Shown: in pieces, positions 1-9,081 of the stretch
Position numbering within the stretch: position 1 is the stretch's first letter
Layout: each line of letters starts with the position of its first letter
Position numbers and translations under genes: made by a program
Assembly: GCA_022452285.1 (NCBI GenBank)
Contig: JAKUNG010000015.1
Coordinates: 72,482-109,764, forward strand
Direction of reading: 5' to 3'
Source of the DNA: Terriglobia bacterium
GTDB lineage: Bacteria > Acidobacteriota > Terriglobia > Versatilivoradales > Versatilivoraceae
Length of the DNA stretch: 37,283 bases
Notes under the pieces: generated by a model
Database searches by the model: none
What the model was told of the DNA's origin: nothing
What the model saw: the letters and a program-made list of their open reading frames with translations, nothing else

Positions 1-2
1 CT

Positions 3-320
3 TATGATAAGGAATACGATATTAAAAAACGTATACAAATAATCCGTGAGATAGATGGCATTATCTATAACGAACATCCTTACGTTCTTGGCTGGTATGG
101 TGCTTCGCAGCGTGTTATATTTTGGAACAAGTTTAATATGCCTCATTGGGGCCGGGGCCGAACTGATGATTATAATTCTTTACTTTTTAGCTGGTGGATT
201 GATCCAGAAAAGGAAAACAGGTTAAAGAAAGCAAAAAAAGATCAATCAATCAATCTATCTAAAGGCATAGTTGAAAATCATTTTTGGGAAGCTTGGACAA
301 AAAATCAATTAAAAGAATGA
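3..320 (+). CDS. ABC transporter solute-binding protein, C-terminal fragment (5' end outside window)
   Basis: An open frame enters from the left edge and stops with TGA at 318-320, giving about 105 C-terminal residues. The text around YNEHPYVLGWYG and the ending with Trp-rich DDYNSLLFSWWIDPEKE resembles the C-terminal lobe of family 5 extracellular solute-binding proteins, YejA-type in particular. It lies 36 bases upstream of a YejB-like permease in the same direction, so it is most likely the periplasmic peptide-binding subunit of the importer that follows. The ATG at 138 is internal and should not be taken as a gene start. The family call rests mainly on context, because only the tail is visible. 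Confidence 0.75.
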   Translation, partial: YDKEYDIKKRIQIIREIDGIIYNEHPYVLGWYGASQRVIFWNKFNMPHWGRGRTDDYNSLLFSWWIDPEKENRLKKAKKDQSINLSKGIVENHFWEAWTKNQLKE

Positions 321-356
321 GTTTTCTGAAAAAGATCAACGTCTTAGAAGATCTAT

Positions 357-1382
357 ATGGTTGCTTACTTCATTCGTCGTCTTCTGTTGATGATACCTAC
401 ACTACTTGGTATCACCTTTCTAGTCTTTACAATTACCCGCTTTGTTCCCGGTGGACCTATCGATCAAATGATCGTTAAAAGTCAACAAGGTACCATTGGT
501 GAAGGCGGTTCAAACTCTGACGGAAGCTCTGTTGCCATTCCCCCAGAAATACTTGAGGAACTAAAAAAACAATATCATCTCGATAAACCTGTTTGGAAAG
601 CCTATTTGTTGTGGCTTAAGGACATTATCAAACTTGATTTAGGGAAATCTTATAAATATAACACCCCTGTTTTAAACGTCATTGCAGTACGTTTTCCAAT
701 TAGCATATATTTTGGCCTTATTGGATTTCTATTAGCTTATTTGGTCTGTATCCCTCTTGGTGTAACTAAAGCTATCAAACATGGTAGTTCCTTCGATCTT
801 ATTTCTAGTTCAGTTGTTTTTATAGGATACTCAATTCCTGGATGGGCATTGGGAGCAATTCTGCTGGTGATGCTGGGAGGAGGAAGCTTTTTTGATTTGG
901 TACCATTAGGAGGTTTCCGAAGTGAAAATTGGTCGCAGTTAAACTTGATAGAAAAAATAGTTGACCAAGCACATCACACTATGTTGCCAGTCATAGCTTA
1001 TGCCATGGGAAGTTTTGCTTCACTCACCATATTAACTAAAAATTCATTAATGGAAAATCTTGGCCATGATTATGTTAGGACAGCATTTGCCAAAGGATTG
1101 TCGGAAAAACGGGTGATCTTTGTTCATGCTTTACGAAATTCACTTATTCCTCTATGCACTGGATTAGGTCACGCCATAGGAATATTAATGGCTGGGAGCT
1201 ACCTCATCGAGAAGGTTTTTAATATCGATGGGATTGGATATCTAGGTTACACCTCTATCATTGAACGTGATTATGCTGTTGTGATGGGAGTTTTAGTTAT
1301 TAATACCCTTCTAATCTTGTTAGGAAATATTTTAAGCGATGTACTTTACGTGATAGCTGATCCCAGAATTAGGTTCCAGTAA
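357..1382 (+). CDS. yejB: oligopeptide ABC transporter permease, YejB-like
   Basis: Inner-membrane permease of a peptide ABC importer, 341 residues with about six membrane segments. The N-terminus (MVAYFIRRLLLMIPTLLGIT, then RFVPGGPIDQ) is the typical opening of DppB/OppB-type permeases and closest to YejB. The conserved cytoplasmic loop that docks the ATPase (YVRTAFAKGLSEKRVIFVHALRNSLIP, residues about 237-263) is intact. Next to a solute-binding protein and a YejE-like partner it forms the heterodimeric channel. The length is near that of E. coli YejB (about 364). The transported peptide or peptide-like compound is unknown. Confidence 0.9.
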   Translation: MVAYFIRRLLLMIPTLLGITFLVFTITRFVPGGPIDQMIVKSQQGTIGEGGSNSDGSSVAIPPEILEELKKQYHLDKPVWKAYLLWLKDIIKLDLGKSYKYNTPVLNVIAVRFPISIYFGLIGFLLAYLVCIPLGVTKAIKHGSSFDLISSSVVFIGYSIPGWALGAILLVMLGGGSFFDLVPLGGFRSENWSQLNLIEKIVDQAHHTMLPVIAYAMGSFASLTILTKNSLMENLGHDYVRTAFAKGLSEKRVIFVHALRNSLIPLCTGLGHAIGILMAGSYLIEKVFNIDGIGYLGYTSIIERDYAVVMGVLVINTLLILLGNILSDVLYVIADPRIRFQ

Positions 1383-1403
1383 TCTGACTTATTCAAGGCT
1401 AAA

Positions 1404-2486
1404 TTGGAAGTAATGCACTCTGACACCAACAACCAATCGACTAAATCTATCTCTCTCCTTAAGAGGAGATGGCAAAAATTTCGCTTATTAAAAAGAGGAT
1501 GGTATAGCTTTTTAATTATTCTTTTTATTTACCTTTCAACATTTCTACTTCCTCTACTAGTTAACAACCGTGCATTAATAGTAAAGTATCATTCTAGCTA
1601 TTATTTCCCAGCATTCGGAAATTTTTATCAAGCAAAATTCTTTGGTCAGAGGGCTATAGGAGAAGCACAGTATCGTAATCTGAAAAATGAATTTGACCGC
1701 TCCAATGAAAATCATTGGGTTCTTATGCCACCTTACCCATACCATCCTAGTGAGTCCTTATTAACAGATCCGACCCTTCCTGGATCCCCACCCCATCCTC
1801 CTAGCTTAAGACACTGGATGGGCACTGATGATCGAGGAAGAGATGTATTTGCAAGATTAATCTACGGGTTTCGTATCTCTTTAAGCTTTGGAATGGCTGT
1901 AGTTTGTCTCAGTTATATCCTCGGCATAGTTATTGGTGCATTACTCGGGTTTTTTGGGGGATGGGTAGATCTATATGGCCAACGTGTTGTTGAAATTTGG
2001 GCGGGACTTCCATTTTTATATACAATCATGATCATTAGTTCAATTCTTCGGCCTAACATTTGGGTTTTAATTTTTATCCTGGGCTTATTTAGCTGGATCG
2101 GTATTAGTTTTTACATACGTGGGGAGTTCTATAGAGAAAAGGCTCGGGACTACACTGCTGCAGCCATCTCTCAAGGAGAAAATAACCTTTCAGTAATGAT
2201 TAGACATATCTTACCTAATTCACTGACTCCTATAATTAGTTTTGGACCTTTCTCATTAGTCGCAGCTATCGGTGCACTAGTCGCACTTGATTTTCTAGGG
2301 TTTGGACTTCCACCACCAACTCCAAGTTGGGGTGAACTTGTAAATCAAGGCTTAAATAATATATTTAAATGGCATTTGGTAGTTTTTCCGTTAGGTGCAA
2401 TGTTTATGACATTACTGTTAGTTGTATTCATTGGAGAATCGATTCGAGAAGCTTTTGATCCGAAAACGCACTCTAGATTAAGATGA
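1404..2486 (+). CDS. yejE: oligopeptide ABC transporter permease, YejE-like
   Basis: Second inner-membrane permease, 360 residues. It has an N-terminal membrane segment, a long periplasmic loop with WVLMPPYPYHP and the conserved HWMGTDDRGRDVFARLIYG motif just before the transport domain, and the docking loop RDYTAAAISQGENNLSVMIRHILPNS. This long loop distinguishes YejE from ordinary DppC/OppC. The start is TTG at 1404, preceded by AAGG with 5-base spacing; an in-frame ATG at 1413 is the alternative. It starts 21 bases after yejB and ends 7 bases before the first ATPase, consistent with one transcript. Confidence 0.9.
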   Translation: MEVMHSDTNNQSTKSISLLKRRWQKFRLLKRGWYSFLIILFIYLSTFLLPLLVNNRALIVKYHSSYYFPAFGNFYQAKFFGQRAIGEAQYRNLKNEFDRSNENHWVLMPPYPYHPSESLLTDPTLPGSPPHPPSLRHWMGTDDRGRDVFARLIYGFRISLSFGMAVVCLSYILGIVIGALLGFFGGWVDLYGQRVVEIWAGLPFLYTIMIISSILRPNIWVLIFILGLFSWIGISFYIRGEFYREKARDYTAAAISQGENNLSVMIRHILPNSLTPIISFGPFSLVAAIGALVALDFLGFGLPPPTPSWGELVNQGLNNIFKWHLVVFPLGAMFMTLLLVVFIGESIREAFDPKTHSRLR

Positions 2487-2493
2487 AAGAGTA

Positions 2494-3489
2494 ATGAATA
2501 AAAACTCCATCCAACCCATATTAAAAGTAGAAAATCTTTCGACATCCTTTCAAACAGAGGAAGGTACGATTCATGCTGTTAATGGAGTTAGCTTTGACAT
2601 CTTTCCTAATGAAATTCTTGGTATTGTAGGTGAATCTGGCTCTGGAAAATCTGTAACAGCCTTATCAATTCTTCGCCTCATTCCTCAACCAACAGGAAGG
2701 ATTACTTCCGGTAACGTTTATCTAAATGACCTTAATCTTATGAAGTTGAATTATGCAGGAATCCGAGAAATAAGAGGTCGCGAAATTGGAATGATTTTTC
2801 AGGAGCCAATGACATCACTTAATCCTGTTTTTCCTATAGGAAAGCAAGTCATGGAACCGTTAATTTGTCACAAAAAGTGCAGCCAAGAACAGGCCATAGC
2901 TGAATCTGTCAAGCTTCTAGAACAAGTTGGAATCCCCGATGCAAAAAAACGACTATGGGATTACCCTCACCAATTTTCTGGTGGAATGCGGCAAAGAGTA
3001 ATGATAGCAATGGCACTAATTTGCAAACCGAGCCTACTCATTGCAGATGAGCCAACTACAGCACTGGACGTAACCATCCAGGCTCAGATTTTAGATTTAA
3101 TGAAAAAGCTTCAAAAGGAGCGGTCTAGGTCTTCTATTTTATTGATAACACATGATTTATCAGTAATTGCTGAAACCTGTCACCGAGTAATAGTGATGTA
3201 CGGAGGGAAAATTCAAGAAATAGCTCCTGTAAACTTACTCTTTAAAAAACCTTTACATCCATATACTAAAGGGCTGCTCCGTAGTATTCCTAGTACTGAA
3301 AACAAGGGCCTAAAATTACAAACTATTGCTGGCAATGTTCCATCATTTCAGAATTTTCCAAAAGGATGTAAATTTGCTGACCGATGTTCTGAGGTTGTAG
3401 ATAAGTGCCATACAATTGAGCCAAATTTAACCCAGATTAAGGCAGGACAGTGGGTCCGCTGTCACTTAGCCGATGAAACTATAAAATAG
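2494..3489 (+). CDS. oligopeptide ABC transporter ATP-binding protein, DppD/OppD-type
   Basis: ATPase subunit of the peptide importer, 331 residues. Walker A is GESGSGKS at residues 46-53, the Q-loop is in QEPMTSLNP, the signature is FSGGMRQR, and Walker B is [12 protein letters not shown] with a switch His in THD. The C-terminal oligopeptide-type extension carries Cys-containing text ([18 protein letters not shown]), which in relatives binds an Fe-S cluster. In E. coli the Yej system has one fused ATPase (YejF); here the two halves are separate genes, this one matching the first half. Confidence 0.93.
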   Translation: MNKNSIQPILKVENLSTSFQTEEGTIHAVNGVSFDIFPNEILGIVGESGSGKSVTALSILRLIPQPTGRITSGNVYLNDLNLMKLNYAGIREIRGREIGMIFQEPMTSLNPVFPIGKQVMEPLICHKKCSQEQAIAESVKLLEQVGIPDAKKRLWDYPHQFSGGMRQRVMIAMALICKPSLLIADEPTTALDVTIQAQILDLMKKLQKERSRSSILLITHDLSVIAETCHRVIVMYGGKIQEIAPVNLLFKKPLHPYTKGLLRSIPSTENKGLKLQTIAGNVPSFQNFPKGCKFADRCSEVVDKCHTIEPNLTQIKAGQWVRCHLADETIK

Positions 3490-3530
3490 ATTATTTTTCA
3501 TTATTAATTTAACCATTATTAATATATAAG

Positions 3531-4538
3531 ATGAAAACGTCCAGACCATTAATTTCTGTGAATAATCTACGGGTAGGATTCCCCGTTTACGGAGGCGTTT
3601 TACGTCAAAAGACTGCCGAGATTACTGCTGTTGATAATATATCATTTTCCTTAAATGAAGGGGAAACATTAGGAATAGTTGGAGAATCAGGATCAGGAAA
3701 AACTACAGTTGGTCGGGCTATTGCTAATTTAATTCAAGTTTTTCATTCTGATGTTAATCTTCAGGGAACTATTCAGTTAAATATTGATGACCAATCTGTT
3801 AATTTAAATGGATTAGGACAATCAGCAATGAAACCCTACCGCCATTTAATACAAATGATTTTTCAAGACCCATATTCCTCTCTGAATCCTAGACTGAATG
3901 TCAGGGAAATTCTTGAACGCCCTCTCAAGATCCAAACTACCCTTTCCCAATCCGACAGATTAAAACGTATTGTTAAAATCCTCGACGATGTTGGCCTCCA
4001 AAAAGATTCAATGAATAGATATCCCCACGAATTTTCTGGAGGGCAACGTCAAAGGATAGGCATAGCCCGAGCCTTAACAACAAGACCTAAAATTATTATT
4101 GCCGATGAGCCTGTAAGTGCTCTAGATGTCTCAGTTCAAGGTCAGGTGATTAATTTAATGGAGGAATTACAACAGGCTTTTGGCCTAACTTATCTTTTCA
4201 TAGCGCATGACCTTAGCCTGGTTTATCACATCAGTGACCGAATTGGTGTGATGTACCTAGGGAATATTGTTGAACTAGGAGACAGCAAAAGTGTTTACCA
4301 TAAACCCAGGCATCCTTATACCCAAGCTCTATTATCTGCTGTCCCGTACCCGGATCCAGATAAAAAACATCCTGAACGGATTCGCCTTGTTGGTGACATT
4401 CCAACACCTTTAAACAAACCTTCAGGATGTAGCTTCCACCCCCGCTGCCCTATTGCTGAACATAGTTGTCAAATAGAAGTGCCAAAATTAATTAAACATG
4501 ACGGCACCTCTGTGGCCTGTCCCTATGCTCGCTCCTAA
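3531..4538 (+). CDS. oligopeptide ABC transporter ATP-binding protein, DppF/OppF-type
   Basis: Second ATPase of the importer, 335 residues, expected to pair with the preceding ATPase. Walker A is GESGSGKTT, followed by the Q-loop QDPYSSLNP, signature FSGGQRQRIGIARAL, Walker B IIIADEPVSALD and switch His in AHDLS. The C-terminal extension is of the oligopeptide family (GCSFHPRCPIAEHSC). It corresponds to the second half of YejF. It is the last gene of the (+) strand run and converges on the TPR gene with a gap of only 19 bases. Confidence 0.93.
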   Translation: MKTSRPLISVNNLRVGFPVYGGVLRQKTAEITAVDNISFSLNEGETLGIVGESGSGKTTVGRAIANLIQVFHSDVNLQGTIQLNIDDQSVNLNGLGQSAMKPYRHLIQMIFQDPYSSLNPRLNVREILERPLKIQTTLSQSDRLKRIVKILDDVGLQKDSMNRYPHEFSGGQRQRIGIARALTTRPKIIIADEPVSALDVSVQGQVINLMEELQQAFGLTYLFIAHDLSLVYHISDRIGVMYLGNIVELGDSKSVYHKPRHPYTQALLSAVPYPDPDKKHPERIRLVGDIPTPLNKPSGCSFHPRCPIAEHSCQIEVPKLIKHDGTSVACPYARS

Positions 4539-4543
4539 GGAGC
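4531..4543. other. short inverted repeat at convergent gene ends
   Basis: GCTCC-TAA-GGAGC forms a 5-bp stem with the stop codon of the ATPase gene in the 3-base loop. It lies between two convergent genes. No T-run follows on either strand, so intrinsic terminator activity is doubtful. It is recorded because it is the only hairpin in this junction. Confidence 0.25.
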
Positions 4544-4557
4544 CCGTATTTATTAAC

Positions 4558-4914
4558 CTAACAAGAACAAATGCTATCTCCATCCAAACTGTCTGGATTA
4601 ATTCTTTTTAGGAATACAGACATTTCTTTGGCAGTTTGAAGATCTCCTCTTTCATTGGCAATTTTAATTCCTCTAATAAAAATTGCTTCAGCTTCTTCAA
4701 AATTTGATTCTTGAGAAAGAGCCTTACCTAAATCTCTATATGCTGCTGAATAGGTGTTCTGAAGTTCAATAGCCTTTCTCAATCTAGGAATTGCCTTTTT
4801 AAAATCCCCAGTCTCCAAATATTCGTGACCTAAGCTATATTGAAGAAAGGCATTTTCTGAATTTTCCTGAATAACCGCTTCTAGTTGTTGAATTCTATTC
4901 CTTTCTGACAACAC
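4558..4914 (-). CDS. small tetratricopeptide (TPR) protein
   Basis: A 118-residue protein made almost entirely of TPR-type helical hairpins. Visible repeats include AFLQYSLGHEYLETGDFKKA, then IPRLRKAIELQNTYSAAYRDLGKAL, then FEEAEAIFIRGIKIANERGD. TPRs mediate protein-protein contacts, so no enzymatic role is expected. It has no signal peptide and ends in a Cys-containing tail (DSICSC). An AGGAG lies just upstream; the start may be the GTG at 4914 or the in-frame TTG one codon later, which has better spacing. The partner is unknown. Confidence 0.8.
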   Translation of the reverse strand: MLSERNRIQQLEAVIQENSENAFLQYSLGHEYLETGDFKKAIPRLRKAIELQNTYSAAYRDLGKALSQESNFEEAEAIFIRGIKIANERGDLQTAKEMSVFLKRINPDSLDGDSICSC

Positions 4915-5033
4915 GTTCTCCTATTCTTAAAACCTTAAAGATCTTTTCTAATATTAAGCACGAAGCCTGTTTTGTTCTGAAACGAGTATGGGACAAAAGA
5001 TCTTAGAAGATTTTCTTAATTAAAATGTTTTTA

Positions 5034-5369
5034 TTAAAATAGATCCTTTGGTAACTCATTAATTTTGGCTGCTAAAATAAGGTCATTAACTGATATCCCA
5101 CCCACGCTATGAGTGGATAATTCTATAGTAATATTTCTATAATTTCTTAAACTAAAATCGGGATGATGATCCTCTATCTCTGCGAGTTCTGCAACCTTAT
5201 TTAAAAACTTTATTGCTGCACTAAAATCTCTCATTTTCCAACTAGACAATATAGTCTTACAATCTTCATTGAGGTTCCAGCCATTAACCTCTCTTAAACC
5301 AGTCCTAACTTCTTCAATTGGCATACAGGTAACACTACCTAGACACTTTTGGTTTTTCCAATTATCCAT
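5034..5369 (-). CDS. phhB: pterin-4a-carbinolamine dehydratase
   Basis: Dehydrates 4a-hydroxytetrahydrobiopterin during pterin recycling in aromatic amino acid hydroxylation, or acts in related pterin metabolism. About 111 residues, the usual family size. The active-site signature EDHHPDFSLRNYRNITIELSTH is intact, with the His-His-Pro triplet and the following conserved Asn and His. The ATG at 5369 is preferred over the upstream TTG at 5393 because AAGGA sits six bases before it. No aromatic amino acid hydroxylase is visible in the window, as is common for this orphan-type gene. Confidence 0.93.
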   Translation of the reverse strand: MDNWKNQKCLGSVTCMPIEEVRTGLREVNGWNLNEDCKTILSSWKMRDFSAAIKFLNKVAELAEIEDHHPDFSLRNYRNITIELSTHSVGGISVNDLILAAKINELPKDLF

Positions 5370-5603
5370 TGTTTTTCCTTTTCGATGAAACAAATAACCT
5401 GTCCTAAGGGTAAACCCTTCTTATTTATAACAAATCTAACTTCAAACCAATTTGAGTACATAACCTCTTTTTTTTAAGGAAATAAACCATGACTGTTAAA
5501 CTAGCACCTTAACTAATAATGATATTAGCACTGAACAAACACTCCTTGAAACAATATCCTGTTTAATAATATATTTGTAAACATACGTTATCTGACTGAA
5601 TCC
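5370..5603. other. intergenic stretch with a small inverted repeat
   Basis: AT-rich gap between the oxidoreductase and the dehydratase, both read on the minus strand. AAGGG-TAAA-CCCTT (about 5406-5419) is a short dyad lying in the presumed leader of the dehydratase mRNA. No open frame, tRNA or T-run terminator is seen. Confidence 0.25.
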
Positions 5604-7052
5604 CTACTGCTTCTTTTTGTTTGAGCGTACTTGTTTAATAAGAGGTCCGTAAAACTTTTTATCAAAAGGAGGACAACCTGTTGGGTACTGGCCCAAAGGG
5701 TGATCCTTTTGCCGCATTAGGTAAGTGCAAAAAGTTAATGTTTTACATGTTGTTCTAACATTAAGGGTGCCTTTTTCCAAACCATCCTTTGGTAAATTAG
5801 GGTAGGCTAGAGCGGCTCTCCCAATTCCCATTATGGTAACCTTTTTATCACGAATATTAGCTGCTCCTGCATGGAGTTGCCAATGTTGCAACCAACTATA
5901 TCCAGCGCCAACAATGGGCAAATCAGGAAATGTTCTTTGAATTTTAGCGCACAACTCAAACTGACGATCAACTCCAATTAAAGGATGCTCCGGCGAAGAA
6001 TAGTTTCCAGCATCTGGCTTATCAAAAGGTCTACCTATATGAGGATTAGTGTACGGATTTCCCATCGAAATACTGACGAGAGAAACTCCTGACTCTCTCA
6101 TCATTCTAATAACCTTTATTGGTTCTTTAAGACTTGCTTCCAGAGGATTATTTTCATCAATTCCGAAGCCTTCTAAATACGGTAAACTATAGGGGTGAAC
6201 CTCGCCTTTTCCATGTATCTTATTTAACCGGAAGGGTACACCATCAAATACACCAATTCGGGATGCAAGTAAAAAGTCTGGCCCTACTATTCCTCTAATC
6301 TTTTTAAGTACATTTCTTAAAAATCGTGTCCGATTAATTAAAGTTCCTCCATATCTACCCGGTCTCTTTTTAGCACTAAGCAGTTCATTTCCTAAGTACC
6401 CATGAGTTAATTTAATATCAACACCAGTAAAACCTATCTTCCACGCCAATTTAGCCGCTTTTGCATACTGATCCTCTAGGTTTTCAATATATTCATCACT
6501 TATCAAGGGATATGCAGAAGAGATGGCTCCCTCTTTACTAAAACCAAGGGGAGTTATTTTATCTAAATAAGCATTGTGGGTACAAAGGATTGGAGCTGGA
6601 TAACTGTACCTGCCGGAATGAGTTAACTGTAGAATTAAAACTAAATCACTATTCGTACCAAAATTTTTTTTATGAACTTTTTTTATATCTCTAACTAGGT
6701 TCTCAAAAGACTTGGCATTGTTATCATTAATTAAAAGTTGTCGAGGATTGGCTCTCCCTTCTGAGACTATCGCAGTAGCTTCAAACCAAATTAATTTTGC
6801 CCCACCAGAACCAAATCGTTGGTAACGACGATAGGTGAAATTTCCGGGTTTTCCAGTTAGAGTACCATCACAGCCTTCCATTGGATGAATGGCTATTGAA
6901 TTACCTGCAAGAAACTTTCCTAACTTCACGGGCTGGACTAAATAACTTCTGACTTTACTAGAGTCATGTTCAAAAGAAAGATTTAAGCTTAGAGCATTTA
7001 TTTCTTTCTCTAATTCACCTAAAGATCGGTATCGAAAAAATCTACCTGCCAT
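5604..7052 (-). CDS. NADH:flavin oxidoreductase, Old Yellow Enzyme family
   Basis: FMN-dependent TIM-barrel ene-reductase or demethylase-type enzyme, 482 residues. Family motifs are clear: QLTHSGRYS (residues 142-150, flavin contact), GVDIKLTHGYLGNELLSA (210-227, with the His217/Asn222 substrate-binding pair) and RPGRYGG with an NRTRF helix. It is longer than single-domain relatives (about 350) because of roughly 40 extra N-terminal residues and a C-terminal segment with Cys residues (TTCKTLTFCTYLMR, TGCPPFD). It is shorter than dienoyl-CoA reductases and lacks their NAD(P)H domain. Substrate unknown. Confidence 0.9.
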   Translation of the reverse strand: MAGRFFRYRSLGELEKEINALSLNLSFEHDSSKVRSYLVQPVKLGKFLAGNSIAIHPMEGCDGTLTGKPGNFTYRRYQRFGSGGAKLIWFEATAIVSEGRANPRQLLINDNNAKSFENLVRDIKKVHKKNFGTNSDLVLILQLTHSGRYSYPAPILCTHNAYLDKITPLGFSKEGAISSAYPLISDEYIENLEDQYAKAAKLAWKIGFTGVDIKLTHGYLGNELLSAKKRPGRYGGTLINRTRFLRNVLKKIRGIVGPDFLLASRIGVFDGVPFRLNKIHGKGEVHPYSLPYLEGFGIDENNPLEASLKEPIKVIRMMRESGVSLVSISMGNPYTNPHIGRPFDKPDAGNYSSPEHPLIGVDRQFELCAKIQRTFPDLPIVGAGYSWLQHWQLHAGAANIRDKKVTIMGIGRAALAYPNLPKDGLEKGTLNVRTTCKTLTFCTYLMRQKDHPLGQYPTGCPPFDKKFYGPLIKQVRSNKKKQ

Positions 7053-7148
7053 TATAAACTATCCATAAAACAGAACATTCTCTCTTCGTTTTAAGAGGTA
7101 ACCATAAGTTTTGACATCCACTAACAATACTAATAACTATCCTATAGA

Positions 7149-8792
7149 TTATTCACTGTATCGTTTTCTTCGGTGAAAAATTACGGCAAGGAAACCAAAT
7201 ATCCCAATAAGAACCATTCCCCAAATACCAGCTTTTCCCCAAATCATAAGCAAACTGCCAAAGCTTGCTACACCAGCAGCTATTAACATCAACACATTCC
7301 AAATCCAGCGCGACTTTCCTTTTGGCATATCTCTACCGAGAATATCTTTACGGTTCATAACTAAGCAGAACGTTAGATATGCTAAGGGAAGAAGGGTGAA
7401 ACCAAAAACTGATGTAGGAACAACTAGCCAAAAAGCAGCCTTTGTCCAAATAAAAGGTCCAAGTGCTCCGATACAGCCTCCTAGCGTTGCTAATCTGTAA
7501 TTCCAACCAGAGTGAGGAAGTTTCAACATTTCACAAATAATTAGACCAGAGGCTAACATTAGAAGAGTTATCGTAGATAGGGCCATTCCAAGAACGCCAA
7601 TTCCAAAAATATAGTTTGTAAGGATCCCTCCACCTAATGGTTTCAGTGATTTAGCCAAATCAAAAGCATCACGAGTTACCAACGTTGCCGCTAGTTTCTG
7701 TTCAGCTATTGAAAAGGAAAGGGAGGCCTTTTTTTGCTTGGTGCCCTCAGTAGTCAGCCAACGTTTTTCTAGCATTTCATTGAATTCTTTTTGCTGTTTT
7801 TTAGATGCTACCACCGATTGGACATTGGATTCCTTCCAGGATAAACCTGGTTGAACCTGCGTATGAAATTGAGATGCAGCAGCAATAACTACGCAACTAG
7901 TAGCCAAGACAAAGGGGATTAACATTCCAGTTGCAAGATCAAAAATAACAAACCCTTTAAAAGGCCTTCCCCACCGCCGCTTAAGAATTGTATAGGGAAA
8001 GAGAAAAGTCATATTAATTCCTACAGCAGTAGCAGCGGCACTAACTAGAACATCAGTTTGTTTCTGAACTATTAAATCACTCCAGTAGTAACGATATTTA
8101 TCTTCGATAGAATTAAGTAGAAATTCATATTCTTCTGAGGGGTATAACAAGGAATTAATGTTTGGAATAAAGCCTCTGTACAACGCTTGCCAATTTAGAC
8201 CCTTTTCAGACAACATCAGAGTAATCACAACTGTTCCAAAGCAAACAACGATTAATGCAACTGCAATTTTTAGAACTAAATCATAGAATTTAAAACCGAC
8301 CTGACCTTTCTCATAACTCCAAGTCGTGATTACTGAAATAATAAGAAAAACTACAACAATACTGATCTTAGCACCCTCTCCACTAAGAAGATCCGGAAAC
8401 AAGTTTTGTTGAACAACTGCAGTGGCTAGCGAATACTGAGGCATTGACCACACTATGCTGGCAATCAAAGATGCCAGTGCCCAACCCCATCCTAAAATAG
8501 GATTTACATCGCTATTAATTACTTGAAATGGAGACCGCTCTGTTGAGGTTGTAAAATAGCCAATAGCACTCAGCATAACAATGCCAAAAAGCATGGCAAG
8601 TGGTTGCAACCACAATAAGGAATATCCAGCAAGTACACCAAGATACAGACTACTGCCTAAGGAACCACCTCCAAGCGTCAGAGCACTTTGAAGCCATCCA
8701 GGACCTGATAATCTTAGATAAGACATCATCAGGGGGAAACCACCTTTATTTCTTGCTGTCAGTAACTTTTGTTCCTCACCACTAATATCCAA
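7149..8792 (-). CDS. Nramp-like (LeuT-fold) permease lacking the metal-binding motifs
   Basis: Integral membrane protein of 547 residues with about 11 membrane segments, overall similar to Nramp-family transporters. The first transmembrane region reads TLGGGSLGSS (residues 39-48) where true Nramp proteins have DPGN, and the sixth reads MTFLFPYTIL (261-270) where they have a Met-Pro-His motif. The residues that bind divalent metal are therefore absent. Two polar stretches (about 197-245 and 310-380) interrupt the membrane helices. The listed start is TTG without a clear ribosome site; the ATG pair at residues 22-23 is possible. Substrate unknown. Confidence 0.75.
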   Translation of the reverse strand: MDISGEEQKLLTARNKGGFPLMMSYLRLSGPGWLQSALTLGGGSLGSSLYLGVLAGYSLLWLQPLAMLFGIVMLSAIGYFTTSTERSPFQVINSDVNPILGWGWALASLIASIVWSMPQYSLATAVVQQNLFPDLLSGEGAKISIVVVFLIISVITTWSYEKGQVGFKFYDLVLKIAVALIVVCFGTVVITLMLSEKGLNWQALYRGFIPNINSLLYPSEEYEFLLNSIEDKYRYYWSDLIVQKQTDVLVSAAATAVGINMTFLFPYTILKRRWGRPFKGFVIFDLATGMLIPFVLATSCVVIAAASQFHTQVQPGLSWKESNVQSVVASKKQQKEFNEMLEKRWLTTEGTKQKKASLSFSIAEQKLAATLVTRDAFDLAKSLKPLGGGILTNYIFGIGVLGMALSTITLLMLASGLIICEMLKLPHSGWNYRLATLGGCIGALGPFIWTKAAFWLVVPTSVFGFTLLPLAYLTFCLVMNRKDILGRDMPKGKSRWIWNVLMLIAAGVASFGSLLMIWGKAGIWGMVLIGIFGFLAVIFHRRKRYSE

Positions 8793-9081
8793 TTATCTAT
8801 ACCTTTTGTGCTATATCTCGTTTATCGATATAAAGAGAACTTAAAACATTGTCAGGTTATCGGTCAAGTTAAACCATGTCAATAACCACTACATGATTAC
8901 TTGAGATTAATTTTAAAAATAAACAGTCTTGAAGCCGATGGAGTCAGGAAGTTATTTGGCTGTGTTGTAGGTTTTGGAAATATTCCTTAACATACATTTA
9001 TTTCTCGTATAATTAAAAAGTAAAAGATATTAAGTCTCTTGTTCTAAAACATTAAACCGCTTGATTCTTGAAAGGTCTGAA
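8793..9081. other. divergent intergenic region
   Basis: Region separating the minus-strand permease from the plus-strand beta-propeller gene. It contains a dyad TATATC-N9-GATATA at 8812-8832 near the permease start and GGAA-ATA-TTCC at 8976-8986 near the other promoter. No open frame or RNA gene is seen. Confidence 0.35.
8987..9013 (+). promoter_or_regulatory. candidate sigma70-type promoter for the beta-propeller gene
   Basis: A perfect TATAAT at 9008-9013 has TTAACA at 8987-8992 upstream, with a 15-base spacer that is shorter than ideal. It would start transcription about 60 bases before the GTG start of the downstream gene. Sequence match only. Confidence 0.35.

Noticed and set aside
138..320. 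Stand-alone 60-residue gene
   Set aside because: The frame is open back to the window edge; it is the tail of the solute-binding protein.
4531..4543. Intrinsic terminator between convergent genes
   Set aside because: The stem is only five pairs with a 3-base loop and no T-run follows on either strand.
7149..8792. Manganese/iron Nramp transporter
   Set aside because: The DPGN and Met-Pro-His metal-binding residues are not present.
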